Assembly: GCA_018365455.1 (NCBI GenBank)
Contig: JAGZJZ010000016.1
Coordinates: 1-64,000 of the forward strand
Source: Clostridiales bacterium
GTDB taxonomy: Bacteria > Bacillota > Clostridia > Lachnospirales > Lachnospiraceae
Direction of reading: 5' to 3'
DNA length: 64,000 bases
Shown in pieces: positions 23,433 to 32,879 of the stretch (the stretch's first letter is position 1; each line of letters starts with the position of its first letter). The position numbers were made by a program, and so were the translations under genes. The notes beneath the pieces were generated by a model. It had not been told where the DNA came from and searched no databases. It was given only the letters and a program-made list of their open reading frames with translations.

Positions 23433-24691
23433 AAATACTGCTGGTTAACAAATTTCATTATATTAAGGGTGGATCGGAGACTTACTATCTGGGGTTGGGC
23501 AGGTTATTGGAAGAAAAAGGCCATGAGGTGATTTATTTTTCCATGAAGGATGAACGGAACCTTCCATGCAGCCAGGAACACTATTTTACAGAGAATGTGG
23601 AGTTTAACGGCAGGATGAGTAAGGCTGAGATGCTTCATACCGGACTTAAGATCTTGTATTCCAGAGAAGCAAAGAGAAAAATTAGCGCATTGATTCAAAG
23701 GGAAAGACCGGATATTGTTCACCTGAATCTGTTCCAGCGGCAGTTGACCCATTCCATCATTGATGCCGTGAAAAAATTTCATATTCCAATAATTTATACG
23801 GCACATGATCTGAATTGTATCTGTCCCAATTATATGATGCTGACCCATGGTAATATATGTGAGGAATGCAAAAACGGACACTATGGTGCCTGTTTCCGCA
23901 ACCAGTGTGTAAAGGATTCCAGAGTAAAGAGTTTTTTATCTGCGGCAGAAGCTTACTTTTATAAATGGAAAAAGTCTTATCAGAAAATTGATTTGTTTAT
24001 TACGCCTTCAGCATTTTATAAACGAAAGATAGAAGAAGCCGGCATTACCGCATCTCCGGTAGTACATATGAAAAATTTTCTGCCAGGGGGAAGTATCTAT
24101 CGTGCCGCGTCGGAAAATGACTCCTATTTCCTGTATTTTGGCAGGCTCAGCAAAGAAAAAGGGATCATGACACTGTTAAAAGCCTACCGGGAATCCGGAC
24201 TTGACAATCTGCTGTTCCTTGCAGGAAGCGGAGAGCTGGAAGAGAGGATCCGGGAGTATATCCGGGACAATCATCTGCAGGACAGAGTCCGGCTGCTGGG
24301 ATTTCAGTCCGGGGAGGTATTGGAGCATACCGTTCAGAGAGCAAAATGCATCGTTCTGCCTTCTGAGTGGTATGAAAACGGACCATATACAGTTATGGAA
24401 GCAATGGCACAGGGAAAGCCGGTTATCGTAAGCAGCAACGGCGGTCTGCCGGAAATCGTGGAAAACGGGATAACCGGATATATTGCAAAGCCAAAGGACA
24501 GTACCAGTCTGGCGGAATGTATGAAGAAGATGGCGCGGCTTTCCAAAGAAGACTATCAGAGCATGGGGGAAAAAGCGGTGGCAAATGCAAAGAGAGATTT
24601 CAATGGGGATGAGTATCTGAAGAAATTAGTAAAGTACTACGAGCAGGTAAGGAGATCATATGGCAAAAATAGGAGTAGTAACATTACATAA
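23429..24691 (+). CDS. Glycosyltransferase family 4 (420 aa)
   Basis: GT-B fold retaining transferase. N-terminal acceptor domain LLVNKFHYIKGGSETYYLGL, an unusual Cys-rich stretch CICPNYMM ... CEECKNGHYGACFRNQC around residues 130-165, and C-terminal donor domain YFGRLSKEKGIMTLLKAY, with ENGPYTVMEAMAQGKPVIVSSNGGLPEIV carrying the E-x7-E motif. One of five transferases building the repeat unit. Its 3' end overlaps the pyruvyltransferase gene by 32 nt. Confidence 0.92.
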   Translation: MKILLVNKFHYIKGGSETYYLGLGRLLEEKGHEVIYFSMKDERNLPCSQEHYFTENVEFNGRMSKAEMLHTGLKILYSREAKRKISALIQRERPDIVHLNLFQRQLTHSIIDAVKKFHIPIIYTAHDLNCICPNYMMLTHGNICEECKNGHYGACFRNQCVKDSRVKSFLSAAEAYFYKWKKSYQKIDLFITPSAFYKRKIEEAGITASPVVHMKNFLPGGSIYRAASENDSYFLYFGRLSKEKGIMTLLKAYRESGLDNLLFLAGSGELEERIREYIRDNHLQDRVRLLGFQSGEVLEHTVQRAKCIVLPSEWYENGPYTVMEAMAQGKPVIVSSNGGLPEIVENGITGYIAKPKDSTSLAECMKKMARLSKEDYQSMGEKAVANAKRDFNGDEYLKKLVKYYEQVRRSYGKNRSSNIT

Positions 24692-25802
24692 TTCCATTAA
24701 TTATGGTGGGGCTCTTCAAGCTGTGGCGCTGAATGCATATCTAAAAAGACAGGGGCATGAAGTGGTTTTTCTGGATTACCAGAAGCCATGGCCGGTATAT
24801 AACAGCCCATTTCGTTACCGGAAACTACGGATACACTATTATGGCAGTGAGGGAGTTGTGACGAAGTTCCGTATCATAGCCGGAATGGGGAAAACAGCCT
24901 TAAGCAATGTATTTTATTTCAGGCGAAAGAGGAAACATAATGGTTTTCGGGATTTCGTTCAAAAATATATAGCGGTAACACCTCATTACCAATCCTACCA
25001 GGCGTTAAAGGAGGGGTATCCGGACTGTGATTTCTATATCACCGGAAGCGACCAGGTTTGGAACAATTATTATACCATGGACAGATTTGACAAAGGCTAT
25101 TTTCTGGATTTTGTAGCGGAAGGATGTAAAAAAATAGCATATGGAGCCAGTATAGGTGGGGCAAGGGACGATACTTATGTAAAGGAGATAATATCTCTGA
25201 CTAAAGATTTTAAGGCAGTATCGGTAAGGGAGAAAAGCCTGGAAGATCAAATGAACAGGCTGGGAGCTGCCCAGGCTGTTACTGTTTTGGACCCAACTCT
25301 GCTGTTAACGAAAGAACAGTGGCTGAGATTTATAAAGCCGTCTGAGATAAAAGAACCGTATATCCTCATGTACGGATTGGAGTATTCCCCGGAACTGGAC
25401 CGGGCAGTGGAATATTTAAGAGAAAAATATGGTTATAACATTGTTGACATATTTCCAGGGGCAACAAAATTGAAGCATATAAAGTATACCGATTGGTACT
25501 GTTCTCCGGAAGAATTTCTAAGGTATATCAAAAATGCTGCTTATGTTGTGACGAATTCTTTTCACGGGACGGTATTTTCCATTATTTTTGAAAAACAGTT
25601 TTTCACCATTCCCAGGGTACGTCAGGAGAGCCGGATGACAGATCTGTTAGATTCCCTAAAGCTTTCCAAAAATCTTTGGGACAGTAATAAGAATACATAT
25701 TCATTTGATAAGGATAAGACAGATTATAAGGCAGTGAAAAACAGGATAAAAGAATTGCAGAAGTCGTCTTTTCAATTTTTAGAGGGGGCACTCAATGCTT
25801 AG
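24660..25802 (+). CDS. Polysaccharide pyruvyl transferase family protein (380 aa)
   Basis: PF04230-type enzyme using phosphoenolpyruvate to place a pyruvate ketal on a sugar. N-terminus MAKIGVVTLHNSINYGGALQAVAL, central FYITGSDQVWNN and GASIG, C-terminal VVTNSFHGTVFSIIFEKQFFTIPR are all typical. Pyruvylation gives the polymer negative charge and can serve as an S-layer anchor in other Firmicutes. Overlaps its neighbours at both ends. Confidence 0.9.
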   Translation: MAKIGVVTLHNSINYGGALQAVALNAYLKRQGHEVVFLDYQKPWPVYNSPFRYRKLRIHYYGSEGVVTKFRIIAGMGKTALSNVFYFRRKRKHNGFRDFVQKYIAVTPHYQSYQALKEGYPDCDFYITGSDQVWNNYYTMDRFDKGYFLDFVAEGCKKIAYGASIGGARDDTYVKEIISLTKDFKAVSVREKSLEDQMNRLGAAQAVTVLDPTLLLTKEQWLRFIKPSEIKEPYILMYGLEYSPELDRAVEYLREKYGYNIVDIFPGATKLKHIKYTDWYCSPEEFLRYIKNAAYVVTNSFHGTVFSIIFEKQFFTIPRVRQESRMTDLLDSLKLSKNLWDSNKNTYSFDKDKTDYKAVKNRIKELQKSSFQFLEGALNA

Positions 25803-27045
25803 TTTAAAAAATGCTGCCGGGCAGAATATAAAAGCCGATGCCTGGAACTTCTTTAACGTTTGCTGGATGCTTACCTTATTATCTTCTTCCATAGGGCGGT
25901 ATATGAATTACAGCTATGCGATAACCCTGATTGCTTTTTTCATATATATCATACGTACCAGGAAGATCAATTTTAACTATATCAATATGCTATGGGGAAT
26001 TTTTATCGGAATATTTCCGCTTTTGGATTATCTGGTTCATACTCCGGAATTTATACTTGTTGACATTCTTGGTTATGTGGTATCCCTGTGTGGGATTTTT
26101 ACAGTTCATGAATCAGTCAGAAGGTATGCCGGTCTTATTTTGTTTATTAAATTCCGGGCGCTGATGGAGGCGTTCTTTGTACTTTTACAGCAGTTTGCTT
26201 ACCCGGTATATGTTAAGTTTGCCTGGCGAATTCTTGGCACCTGGAATTACGATGCCGGGGGAATGGCACTGAGTATTTCCCTTTCGGCTTACATTATTGT
26301 ATTCGGAATCGGGGCATTTTTATTTTGCAGGAACCGAAAGCATTCTTTTTTATATTTACCGGCAACTCTGTTTTGCTTCATTGCCCTTATCTATACGGAC
26401 AAAAGAACAATTATGTTTGTGGCATTGGCATTATGTATGATCGCATATTTTATCAATTGTAATAAAAAGACCAGAATAAGGCGGCTGTTTCTGCTGCCGG
26501 TATTAGTAATCTGCATTGTAGGATTTGGTATTTTATTTTACCGTGCGTTTGGGAATGAAAATGCAATTGGCAGGATTATTGAAACGCTGATTGACTTTTC
26601 CGGGCAAAAGGATATTACGAACAACCGGAGTGAGATACAGGCTGTCGCCTGGAGACTGTGGGGAGAATCCAATTCCTCAAAATGGTTTGGGATTGGTTGG
26701 GGGGAGTTTAAGCATAACTTCACTTTATTTAAGAATACATCACAGGTACATAATATTTACATTCAATTGCTTTGTGAGACAGGCATTGCAGGGTTCGTCT
26801 GTTTTGTATCGGTACAGCTGGTATGTCTGCTGTCTTCCCTGCATTTGTTCATACGATTATTTGGTGAAGACAGCAGCAGGAGGAATTTAATTGGATTTTC
26901 CGTAACGGGTCAACTCATATTTGGCATATATGGCTTTACCGGGAATCCGCTTTATGACAGCACCTGCTATCTCATGTACTTTATGATGATCACAATTTTA
27001 ATCGTAGTCAGGCGGAGCTGCAGACTGGAGAGAAGACACCTATGA
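25795..27045 (+). CDS. wzy: Wzy-like O-antigen/EPS polymerase (416 aa)
   Basis: Integral membrane protein with about 11-12 hydrophobic segments and a large extracytoplasmic loop around residues 250-320 (IGRIIETLIDFSGQKDITNNRSE ... SSKWFGIGWGEFKHNF ... QVHNIYIQLLCETGI), the pattern of O-antigen ligase/polymerase (Wzy_C) proteins. It would join exported repeat units outside the membrane. It sits next to Wzx, as usual for Wzx/Wzy-dependent pathways. Confidence 0.85.
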   Translation: MLSLKNAAGQNIKADAWNFFNVCWMLTLLSSSIGRYMNYSYAITLIAFFIYIIRTRKINFNYINMLWGIFIGIFPLLDYLVHTPEFILVDILGYVVSLCGIFTVHESVRRYAGLILFIKFRALMEAFFVLLQQFAYPVYVKFAWRILGTWNYDAGGMALSISLSAYIIVFGIGAFLFCRNRKHSFLYLPATLFCFIALIYTDKRTIMFVALALCMIAYFINCNKKTRIRRLFLLPVLVICIVGFGILFYRAFGNENAIGRIIETLIDFSGQKDITNNRSEIQAVAWRLWGESNSSKWFGIGWGEFKHNFTLFKNTSQVHNIYIQLLCETGIAGFVCFVSVQLVCLLSSLHLFIRLFGEDSSRRNLIGFSVTGQLIFGIYGFTGNPLYDSTCYLMYFMMITILIVVRRSCRLERRHL

Positions 27046-28568
27046 AGATGGAGAGAACAAAAAATTTTGTCAGAAGTACTGTTTACGGAATCATGAATGC
27101 GATGGTTATGATGCTGCTCCCTTTTGTAATCCGGACGGTGATGCTCTATATTCTGGGTGAAGAATATATTGGTTTGAACAGCCTGTTTACTTCTGTTTTC
27201 AGCGTTTTGAACTTTGCGGAGCTGGGATTCGGAGGAGCCATTGTCTACTATATGTATAAACCAATCGCTTCCGGTGACGAGGACACCATATGTTCCTTAT
27301 TAAACCTTTTCCGTAAATTTTATTATTTTGTTGGCGGTGCGATTCTGCTGCTGGGAATTGCCATTATGCCATTTATGGAACATCTGATCCATGGGGCATG
27401 GCCCAGGGACATTAATATATACGTGTTGTATCTGGTGTATCTGTTTAACGCGGTATTTGGCTATTTTTTCTACGGATATAAAGCCTGTTTACTGACCGCG
27501 CACCAGAGGAATGATGTATCCAGCAGAATATCTATGTTTGTATATGTGGGGATTTATCTGGTGCAGGCAGCTGTACTGCTGTTATTTAAAAATTACTATG
27601 TATATGTAATCTTTACCCCAGTCTGTACGATTTTAATCAATGTGATCACAGCCGTCATCGTGAAAAAAATGTATCCCAGGTATTTTTGCAGGGGCAGAGT
27701 ATCAGCGGATATCAGATCCGGGATGAAACAGAAGCTTTTAGGCTTAATCTGTTACCGGCTGGGCGGAACGGCTTTGGTTTCGGTAGATAATATTGTGATA
27801 TCCAGCTTTTTGGGATTGGTGATACTGGGGAAATTCAACAATTATTATTATATTCTGTTTGCTGTGGGAAGTATCCTGACTATTTTCCATAATTCCCTGA
27901 CAGCAGGTGTGGGGAACAGTCTGGAAACGGAGACTCCCCAGAAGAATTACCAGGACTATAAAATGCTGGTATTTATCAACCACTGGCTGTGCGGATGGTG
28001 TGCAATCTGCCTGCTCTGTCTGTATCAGAACTTTATGTGGCTCTGGGTCGGACAGGAACGGCTTTTTGGAATGGATACGGTGATTCTATGTGTCCTGTAC
28101 TTTTATACCAGCTATGTAAGGAAAATTGTTACGGTATACCGGGATGCGGCAGGAGTCTGGTATGAAGACCGGTTTAGACCCTTGGTTACGGTAGTTTTGA
28201 ATTTGATTTTGGATATTGTGTTTGTAAAATTATTCGGCATTAACGGGATTTTATTTTCAACGGTCTTCATATCCCTGTTTATATCATATCCCTGGGAGCT
28301 GAAGGTATTTTATAAAGTTGTTTTAAAGAGAAGTTCCATGGAGTACTACTGGGATTTGCTGAAACAACTGTCTATAACGGTGATCGCTGCCCTGTGTACG
28401 TATTTTGTGTGCCAGTTGGTTTCCGTTCCGGGTTCTGTGGTTTCCTTTTTAGGGCAGGCCGGTATATGTCTGGTTATACCGAATTTACTGTATGTGATTG
28501 TATTCCATAACAGACCGGAGTTTGGCAGAGTGACAGCTATTATAAAGAGGCAGCCATGGAAGAGATAG
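27042..28568 (+). CDS. wzx: Wzx-type repeat-unit flippase (508 aa)
   Basis: MATE/MOP-superfamily polysaccharide flippase of about 12-14 TM helices. N-terminal FVRSTVYGIMNAMVMMLLPFVIR and LNSLFTSVFSVLNFAELGFGGAIVYYMY are characteristic. Moves undecaprenyl-linked repeat units outward. Overlaps the polymerase gene by 4 nt and the next transferase frame by a few codons. Confidence 0.9.
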   Translation: MKMERTKNFVRSTVYGIMNAMVMMLLPFVIRTVMLYILGEEYIGLNSLFTSVFSVLNFAELGFGGAIVYYMYKPIASGDEDTICSLLNLFRKFYYFVGGAILLLGIAIMPFMEHLIHGAWPRDINIYVLYLVYLFNAVFGYFFYGYKACLLTAHQRNDVSSRISMFVYVGIYLVQAAVLLLFKNYYVYVIFTPVCTILINVITAVIVKKMYPRYFCRGRVSADIRSGMKQKLLGLICYRLGGTALVSVDNIVISSFLGLVILGKFNNYYYILFAVGSILTIFHNSLTAGVGNSLETETPQKNYQDYKMLVFINHWLCGWCAICLLCLYQNFMWLWVGQERLFGMDTVILCVLYFYTSYVRKIVTVYRDAAGVWYEDRFRPLVTVVLNLILDIVFVKLFGINGILFSTVFISLFISYPWELKVFYKVVLKRSSMEYYWDLLKQLSITVIAALCTYFVCQLVSVPGSVVSFLGQAGICLVIPNLLYVIVFHNRPEFGRVTAIIKRQPWKR

Positions 28569-28582
28569 AAAGAGGAGAAACT

Positions 28583-29695
28583 ATGAATATTGAACATATC
28601 TGGAAATGGACGGACAACCCGGTTATGGATTGGTCCGGGATTCCTTATGGTTTATTTGAAGCTATGAAAAAGCAGTCGGATGCGGTGTCAGACAGTTCGT
28701 ACTGTCTGAAGAACAGAAAACCGGAGCGGATTATGCTGTCCAGGGCTGCCAACAAGCTGTTCAGACAATCGGATTACCGCCTGGATGAAATTGCATGGGG
28801 TGAAAAATGTGTGAATGAAAACCTGAAGATCATTCCCGGGAACCGTTATTTCATGTACCGGGAATATGATACGAAAGTAACGGAACATACATATATCTAT
28901 ATAGATTTGTCTGATGATTACCTTTACCGGCTGTACCAGGCGCAAAGCCCGATTTTAAAATATACTGCAATGCCGCCGAACACTTCTGCAGAAGTCATGA
29001 AAGTGAGAAGGGATAAGGCAGTGAAGTTCTATAAAAAATGTAAAGGGATTTTTACTATGGGACAATGGCTTGTGGACGACCTGGTCAGCAACACCGGAAT
29101 AGATCCCGGAAAAGTCCATGCAATCGGCGGCGGATGCAACGTGGATATTTCCAGTATTGACCGCTCCGGGAAGCAGTCCAACAAAATATTGTTTGTAGGG
29201 AAAGAATTTGAGCGAAAAGGCGGGGAAGTGGTTCTGGAGGCATTTAAGATCTTAAAAAAAGAAAAAATGCCGGATGCCGAACTTTATATCGCAGGACCGG
29301 AGAACTGGCCTTTGCCAGGGGAAATCCCGGAGGGGGTAAATTTCCTTGGATTGATGAGGCCGGAAAAGCTGGCTGCATATTATAACCTTTGCGACATATT
29401 TGTGATGCCCTCACGGTCAGAACCTTTTGGAATCGTTTTCGCAGAAGCATTGATTTTCGGGCTTCCCTGTATAGCCAGCAATGCATTTTCCATGAAAGAG
29501 ATCATCACAGAGGGAAAGAACGGGTATCTCATTGATAAAGAAAACCCGGTGGAACTGGCTGATAAAATGCACCGGCTGCTGCACAATGAGGATATCAAAA
29601 GTTATGTTGCCAGCCATCAGGAAGCATACAGAAAGAAATATTCCTGGGATACGATTGCAAAGTTTGTTTTAACAACTATTCAGAACGACAGGTGA
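28583..29695 (+). CDS. Glycosyltransferase family 4 (370 aa)
   Basis: GT-B enzyme. Donor-binding half ILFVGKEFERKGGEVVLEAF, GLMRPEKLAAYYNLCDIFVMPSRSEPFGIVFAEALIFGLPCIASNAFSMKEI contains the E-x7-E element. The N-terminal half is less typical. Start 28583 (MNIEHIW) is chosen over ATG 28556 because AGAGGAG stands just ahead and the earlier start overlaps the flippase gene. Part of repeat-unit assembly. Confidence 0.87.
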   Translation: MNIEHIWKWTDNPVMDWSGIPYGLFEAMKKQSDAVSDSSYCLKNRKPERIMLSRAANKLFRQSDYRLDEIAWGEKCVNENLKIIPGNRYFMYREYDTKVTEHTYIYIDLSDDYLYRLYQAQSPILKYTAMPPNTSAEVMKVRRDKAVKFYKKCKGIFTMGQWLVDDLVSNTGIDPGKVHAIGGGCNVDISSIDRSGKQSNKILFVGKEFERKGGEVVLEAFKILKKEKMPDAELYIAGPENWPLPGEIPEGVNFLGLMRPEKLAAYYNLCDIFVMPSRSEPFGIVFAEALIFGLPCIASNAFSMKEIITEGKNGYLIDKENPVELADKMHRLLHNEDIKSYVASHQEAYRKKYSWDTIAKFVLTTIQNDR

Positions 29696-29827
29696 CCGGA
29701 CAGTTGCATGGTAATTCTGGCAAGGCAGCCACATGCAAGGCAGATCGCCCGTAAAGCAATTTGTATTACAGCTACATGCAAGATAGCAGCTTTAAAATAG
29801 TTTAATACGAAAACGGAGGAACCGATT

Positions 29828-31156
29828 ATGAAAATTACCGTCATTGGGACAGGATATGTGGGGCTGGTAACAGGCGCGTGTCTGTCTGAAATGGGAAATG
29901 AAGTAATCTGCGTGGATACCAATGCAGATAAAATTGAAAATCTGCAGAATGGAATCATTCCAATCTATGAACCCGGTCTGGAGGAAATTGTAGTTCGAAA
30001 TTTGGAGCTGGGTCATCTTAGCTTTACTACATCACTGCAGGAAGCAATGAAAAAGTCAAAAATCTGTTTTATTGCAGTTGGAACACCTATGGGAGAAGAC
30101 GGAAGTGCAGACCTGCAATACGTGCTGTCCGTGGCAGCGTCCATAGGAAAATATATGGAGAAACATATCTTTGTTATTGACAAATCCACAGTTCCGGTGG
30201 GAACTGCAGAAAAGGTACGCAAAGCCATTCAGATGGAACTGGATAAACGCGGTCTTGATCTGACATTTGACGTGATCTCCAATCCTGAATTTTTAAAGGA
30301 GGGAAATGCTATTTCAGATACCATGCGCCCGGACAGAATCGTCATTGGCGCCGATAATGAACAGGCATTTTCCATGATGAAAGAACTTTATAAGCATTAT
30401 GTACTGAACACCAACCATTTTATCTGCATGGATATCCCCAGTGCAGAAATGACCAAGTATGCAGCCAATTCCATGCTGGCAGCCAAAATAAGCTTTATGA
30501 ATGAAATGGCTAATATCTGTGAACTGGTGGGGGCGGACGTCAATCATGTGAGGCTTGGAATCGGCAGTGATTCCAGGATCGGATACAGTTTCATTTATCC
30601 GGGCTGCGGATACGGCGGTTCCTGTTTCCCTAAGGATGTGCAGGCATTGATCCGGACAGCAGAAGAGTCGGGCTATCAGGCATCCCTCTTGAAATCCGTA
30701 GAAGAGGTGAATTTCATGCAGAAGAAAGTCCTGGTACAAAAGGTGACAGATTATTTTGGGGAAGACCTTTCCAATAAGTGTTTTGGTGTATGGGGTCTGG
30801 CATTTAAACCGGAGACGGATGATATGAGGGAAGCGGCTTCCATTACCATTATTTCGGAACTCACAAAAAGAGGTGCGAAGATTAAGGCTTATGATCCCAA
30901 GGCGGAAAGAGAAGCCCGAACCTGCTATCTGAAAGATAATGCTCATGTGGAATATGTAAAAAGCAAGTATTCTGCATTGGTGGATGTGGATGCCATGCTG
31001 CTGATTACCGAGTGGAAAGAATTCCGTTCCCCGGATTTTCAGGAAATGATGCAGCGAATGAAAAACCCGGTTATTTTTGACGGGAGAAACCAGTATGAAA
31101 AGAAGGCTGTAGAAGAGCTTGGATTTACCTATTATCAGATAGGGGTAGGGAAATAA
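29828..31156 (+). CDS. ugd: UDP-glucose 6-dehydrogenase (442 aa)
   Basis: Oxidises UDP-glucose to UDP-glucuronate with two NAD. N-terminal Rossmann motif MKITVIGTGYVGLVTGACLSE, IDKSTVPVGTAEKV, catalytic Cys in GCGYGGSCFPKDVQAL, and the C-terminal WGLAFKPETDDMREA are all present; the length is normal. Together with the decarboxylase next door it gives UDP-GlcA and UDP-xylose for the polymer. A 130-nt gap precedes it, with no clear terminator or promoter. Confidence 0.96.
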   Translation: MKITVIGTGYVGLVTGACLSEMGNEVICVDTNADKIENLQNGIIPIYEPGLEEIVVRNLELGHLSFTTSLQEAMKKSKICFIAVGTPMGEDGSADLQYVLSVAASIGKYMEKHIFVIDKSTVPVGTAEKVRKAIQMELDKRGLDLTFDVISNPEFLKEGNAISDTMRPDRIVIGADNEQAFSMMKELYKHYVLNTNHFICMDIPSAEMTKYAANSMLAAKISFMNEMANICELVGADVNHVRLGIGSDSRIGYSFIYPGCGYGGSCFPKDVQALIRTAEESGYQASLLKSVEEVNFMQKKVLVQKVTDYFGEDLSNKCFGVWGLAFKPETDDMREAASITIISELTKRGAKIKAYDPKAEREARTCYLKDNAHVEYVKSKYSALVDVDAMLLITEWKEFRSPDFQEMMQRMKNPVIFDGRNQYEKKAVEELGFTYYQIGVGK

Positions 31157-31181
31157 AAGGTCATGCAGAAAGGATAAAAAA

Positions 31182-32114
31182 GTGAAGAACAGAATTTTAG
31201 TTACAGGTGGAGCGGGATTTTTAGGTTCCCATTTATGTGAGCGGCTGGTAGAAGAAGAAAACGAAGTAATCTGTGTGGATAATTTATTTACCGGCAGTAA
31301 AAAAAATATTGAGCATCTGTTTGGGAAGCGTAATTTTGAGTTTCTCCGGCATGATATTGTGAATCCGCTGTATGCAGAGGTTGACATGATCTATAATCTG
31401 GCGTGTCCTGCAAGTCCGATTCATTACCAGTATAATCCTATTAAAACAACCAAAGCCAGCGTGCTGGGTGCCATGAATATGCTGGGGCTGGCGAAAAGAG
31501 TCCATGCGAGAATCTTACAGGCGAGTACCAGTGAAGTGTATGGAGATCCGGAGATCCACCCTCAGCCGGAAAGCTACCGGGGATGTGTCAATACCATAGG
31601 AATCCGTTCCTGCTACGATGAGGGAAAGCGGGTGGCTGAGACGCTGTTTTTCGACTACCACAGACAGCATAACGTAGATATAAAAGTCATGAGAATCTTT
31701 AATACATATGGACCAAAGATGCATCCCAATGATGGAAGAGTGGTATCTAATTTTATTGTACAGGCGCTGAAAAACGAAGATATCACGATCTACGGAGATG
31801 GAAGCCAGACGAGAAGCTTCTGCTATGTGGATGATTTAATCGAAGGTATGGTCAGGCTGATGAACTCTCACGAAGGATTTACGGGTCCGGTAAACATCGG
31901 CAATCCGGGTGAATTTACGATTAAAAGTCTTGCAGAACTTGTGATTGAATTAACCGGAAGCAAATCGAAACTGGTATTTCACCCGCTGCCGTCTGATGAT
32001 CCCATGCAGAGAAAACCCGTGATTGAACTTGCCAGAAGAGAGCTGGGCTGGGAGCCGGGCATCTGTCTGAGAGAAGGTCTGGAAAAAACAATCCGGTATT
32101 TTTCAGATTTATGA
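31182..32114 (+). CDS. uxs: UDP-glucuronate decarboxylase / UDP-xylose synthase (310 aa)
   Basis: Extended SDR enzyme converting UDP-GlcA to UDP-xylose. TGGAGFLGSHLCERL (NAD loop), NLACPASPIHYQYNPIKT, QASTSEVYGDPEIHPQPE and the UXS-specific RSCYDEGKRVAETL with catalytic Tyr and Lys, then RIFNTYGPKMHPNDGRVVSN. The start is GTG 31182 behind AAAGGA. The polymer therefore probably contains xylose as well as, or instead of, glucuronate. Confidence 0.95.
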   Translation: MKNRILVTGGAGFLGSHLCERLVEEENEVICVDNLFTGSKKNIEHLFGKRNFEFLRHDIVNPLYAEVDMIYNLACPASPIHYQYNPIKTTKASVLGAMNMLGLAKRVHARILQASTSEVYGDPEIHPQPESYRGCVNTIGIRSCYDEGKRVAETLFFDYHRQHNVDIKVMRIFNTYGPKMHPNDGRVVSNFIVQALKNEDITIYGDGSQTRSFCYVDDLIEGMVRLMNSHEGFTGPVNIGNPGEFTIKSLAELVIELTGSKSKLVFHPLPSDDPMQRKPVIELARRELGWEPGICLREGLEKTIRYFSDL

Positions 32115-32130
32115 TGGAGGTAAAACTGAT

Positions 32131-32874
32131 ATGCAAACGATTCCGAAGATACTTCATTACTGCTGGTTTGGAAAAGGTGAAAAAAGCAAATTAATACAAT
32201 TCTGCATAAGCACCTGGGAGAAGATACTCCCGGATTATCAGATCATAGAGTGGAACGAAAATAATTTTGATTTAAACCTTGCACCAGCGTATGTAAAACA
32301 GGCTTATGAATGCAGAAAGTACGCGTTTGTAAGTGACTATGCTAGAATTCAGGTACTTTGCAATTACGGCGGAGTGTATCTGGATACTGATGTTGAGGCT
32401 GTAAAACCCCTCAATGATATTCTGGACAATGAAACCTTTGTATCGGGATTTGTCACAGATAAATTGTTAACGGCTGCATTCATTGCAGCGGTTCCCTATC
32501 ATCCTTTTTTGGCTGAATTTTTAAAAACGTATCAGTCGCGTGACTTTCTCTTAACAGATGGGAAAATGGACATTACCCCCATTAACGATCATATGACCAT
32601 ACTGGCAGAAAAGTATGGTTTAAAGACGGATGATTCGCTGCAAATAGTTCAATCCGATATGAAGATTTACCCGGTGGAATATTTTACCGGTTACGACATG
32701 GATAATTCTCATATTAAAAAAACGGAAAATACGTATCTGATTCATCATATGATGGGTACCTGGCTGGAATTGTCATTATCGGAAACGATGAAATTATCAA
32801 TCAAAAAGCTGCTCATAAAAATAATGGGACATGACAAATTCGACCGTTTTAACAACGGACGGAAAAGGAGATAA
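32131..32874 (+). CDS. Glycosyltransferase family 32 (247 aa)
   Basis: OCH1/capsular GT32-type enzyme of the GT-A fold: PKILHYCWFGKGEKS, YEVRKYAF-like CRKYAFVSDYARIQVLCNYGGVYLDTDVEAVKPL with the DxD metal site, and a short C-terminal half ending HHMMGTW. Adds a hexose to the growing repeat unit. Starts 16 nt after the decarboxylase gene with GATGGAGG ahead. Confidence 0.9.
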   Translation: MQTIPKILHYCWFGKGEKSKLIQFCISTWEKILPDYQIIEWNENNFDLNLAPAYVKQAYECRKYAFVSDYARIQVLCNYGGVYLDTDVEAVKPLNDILDNETFVSGFVTDKLLTAAFIAAVPYHPFLAEFLKTYQSRDFLLTDGKMDITPINDHMTILAEKYGLKTDDSLQIVQSDMKIYPVEYFTGYDMDNSHIKKTENTYLIHHMMGTWLELSLSETMKLSIKKLLIKIMGHDKFDRFNNGRKRR

Positions 32875-32879
32875 CCCAG

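Noticed and set aside
30314..31387. 357-codon frame antisense to ugd and uxs
   Set aside because: Shadow of two well-supported genes on the other strand; no RBS or recognisable domain.
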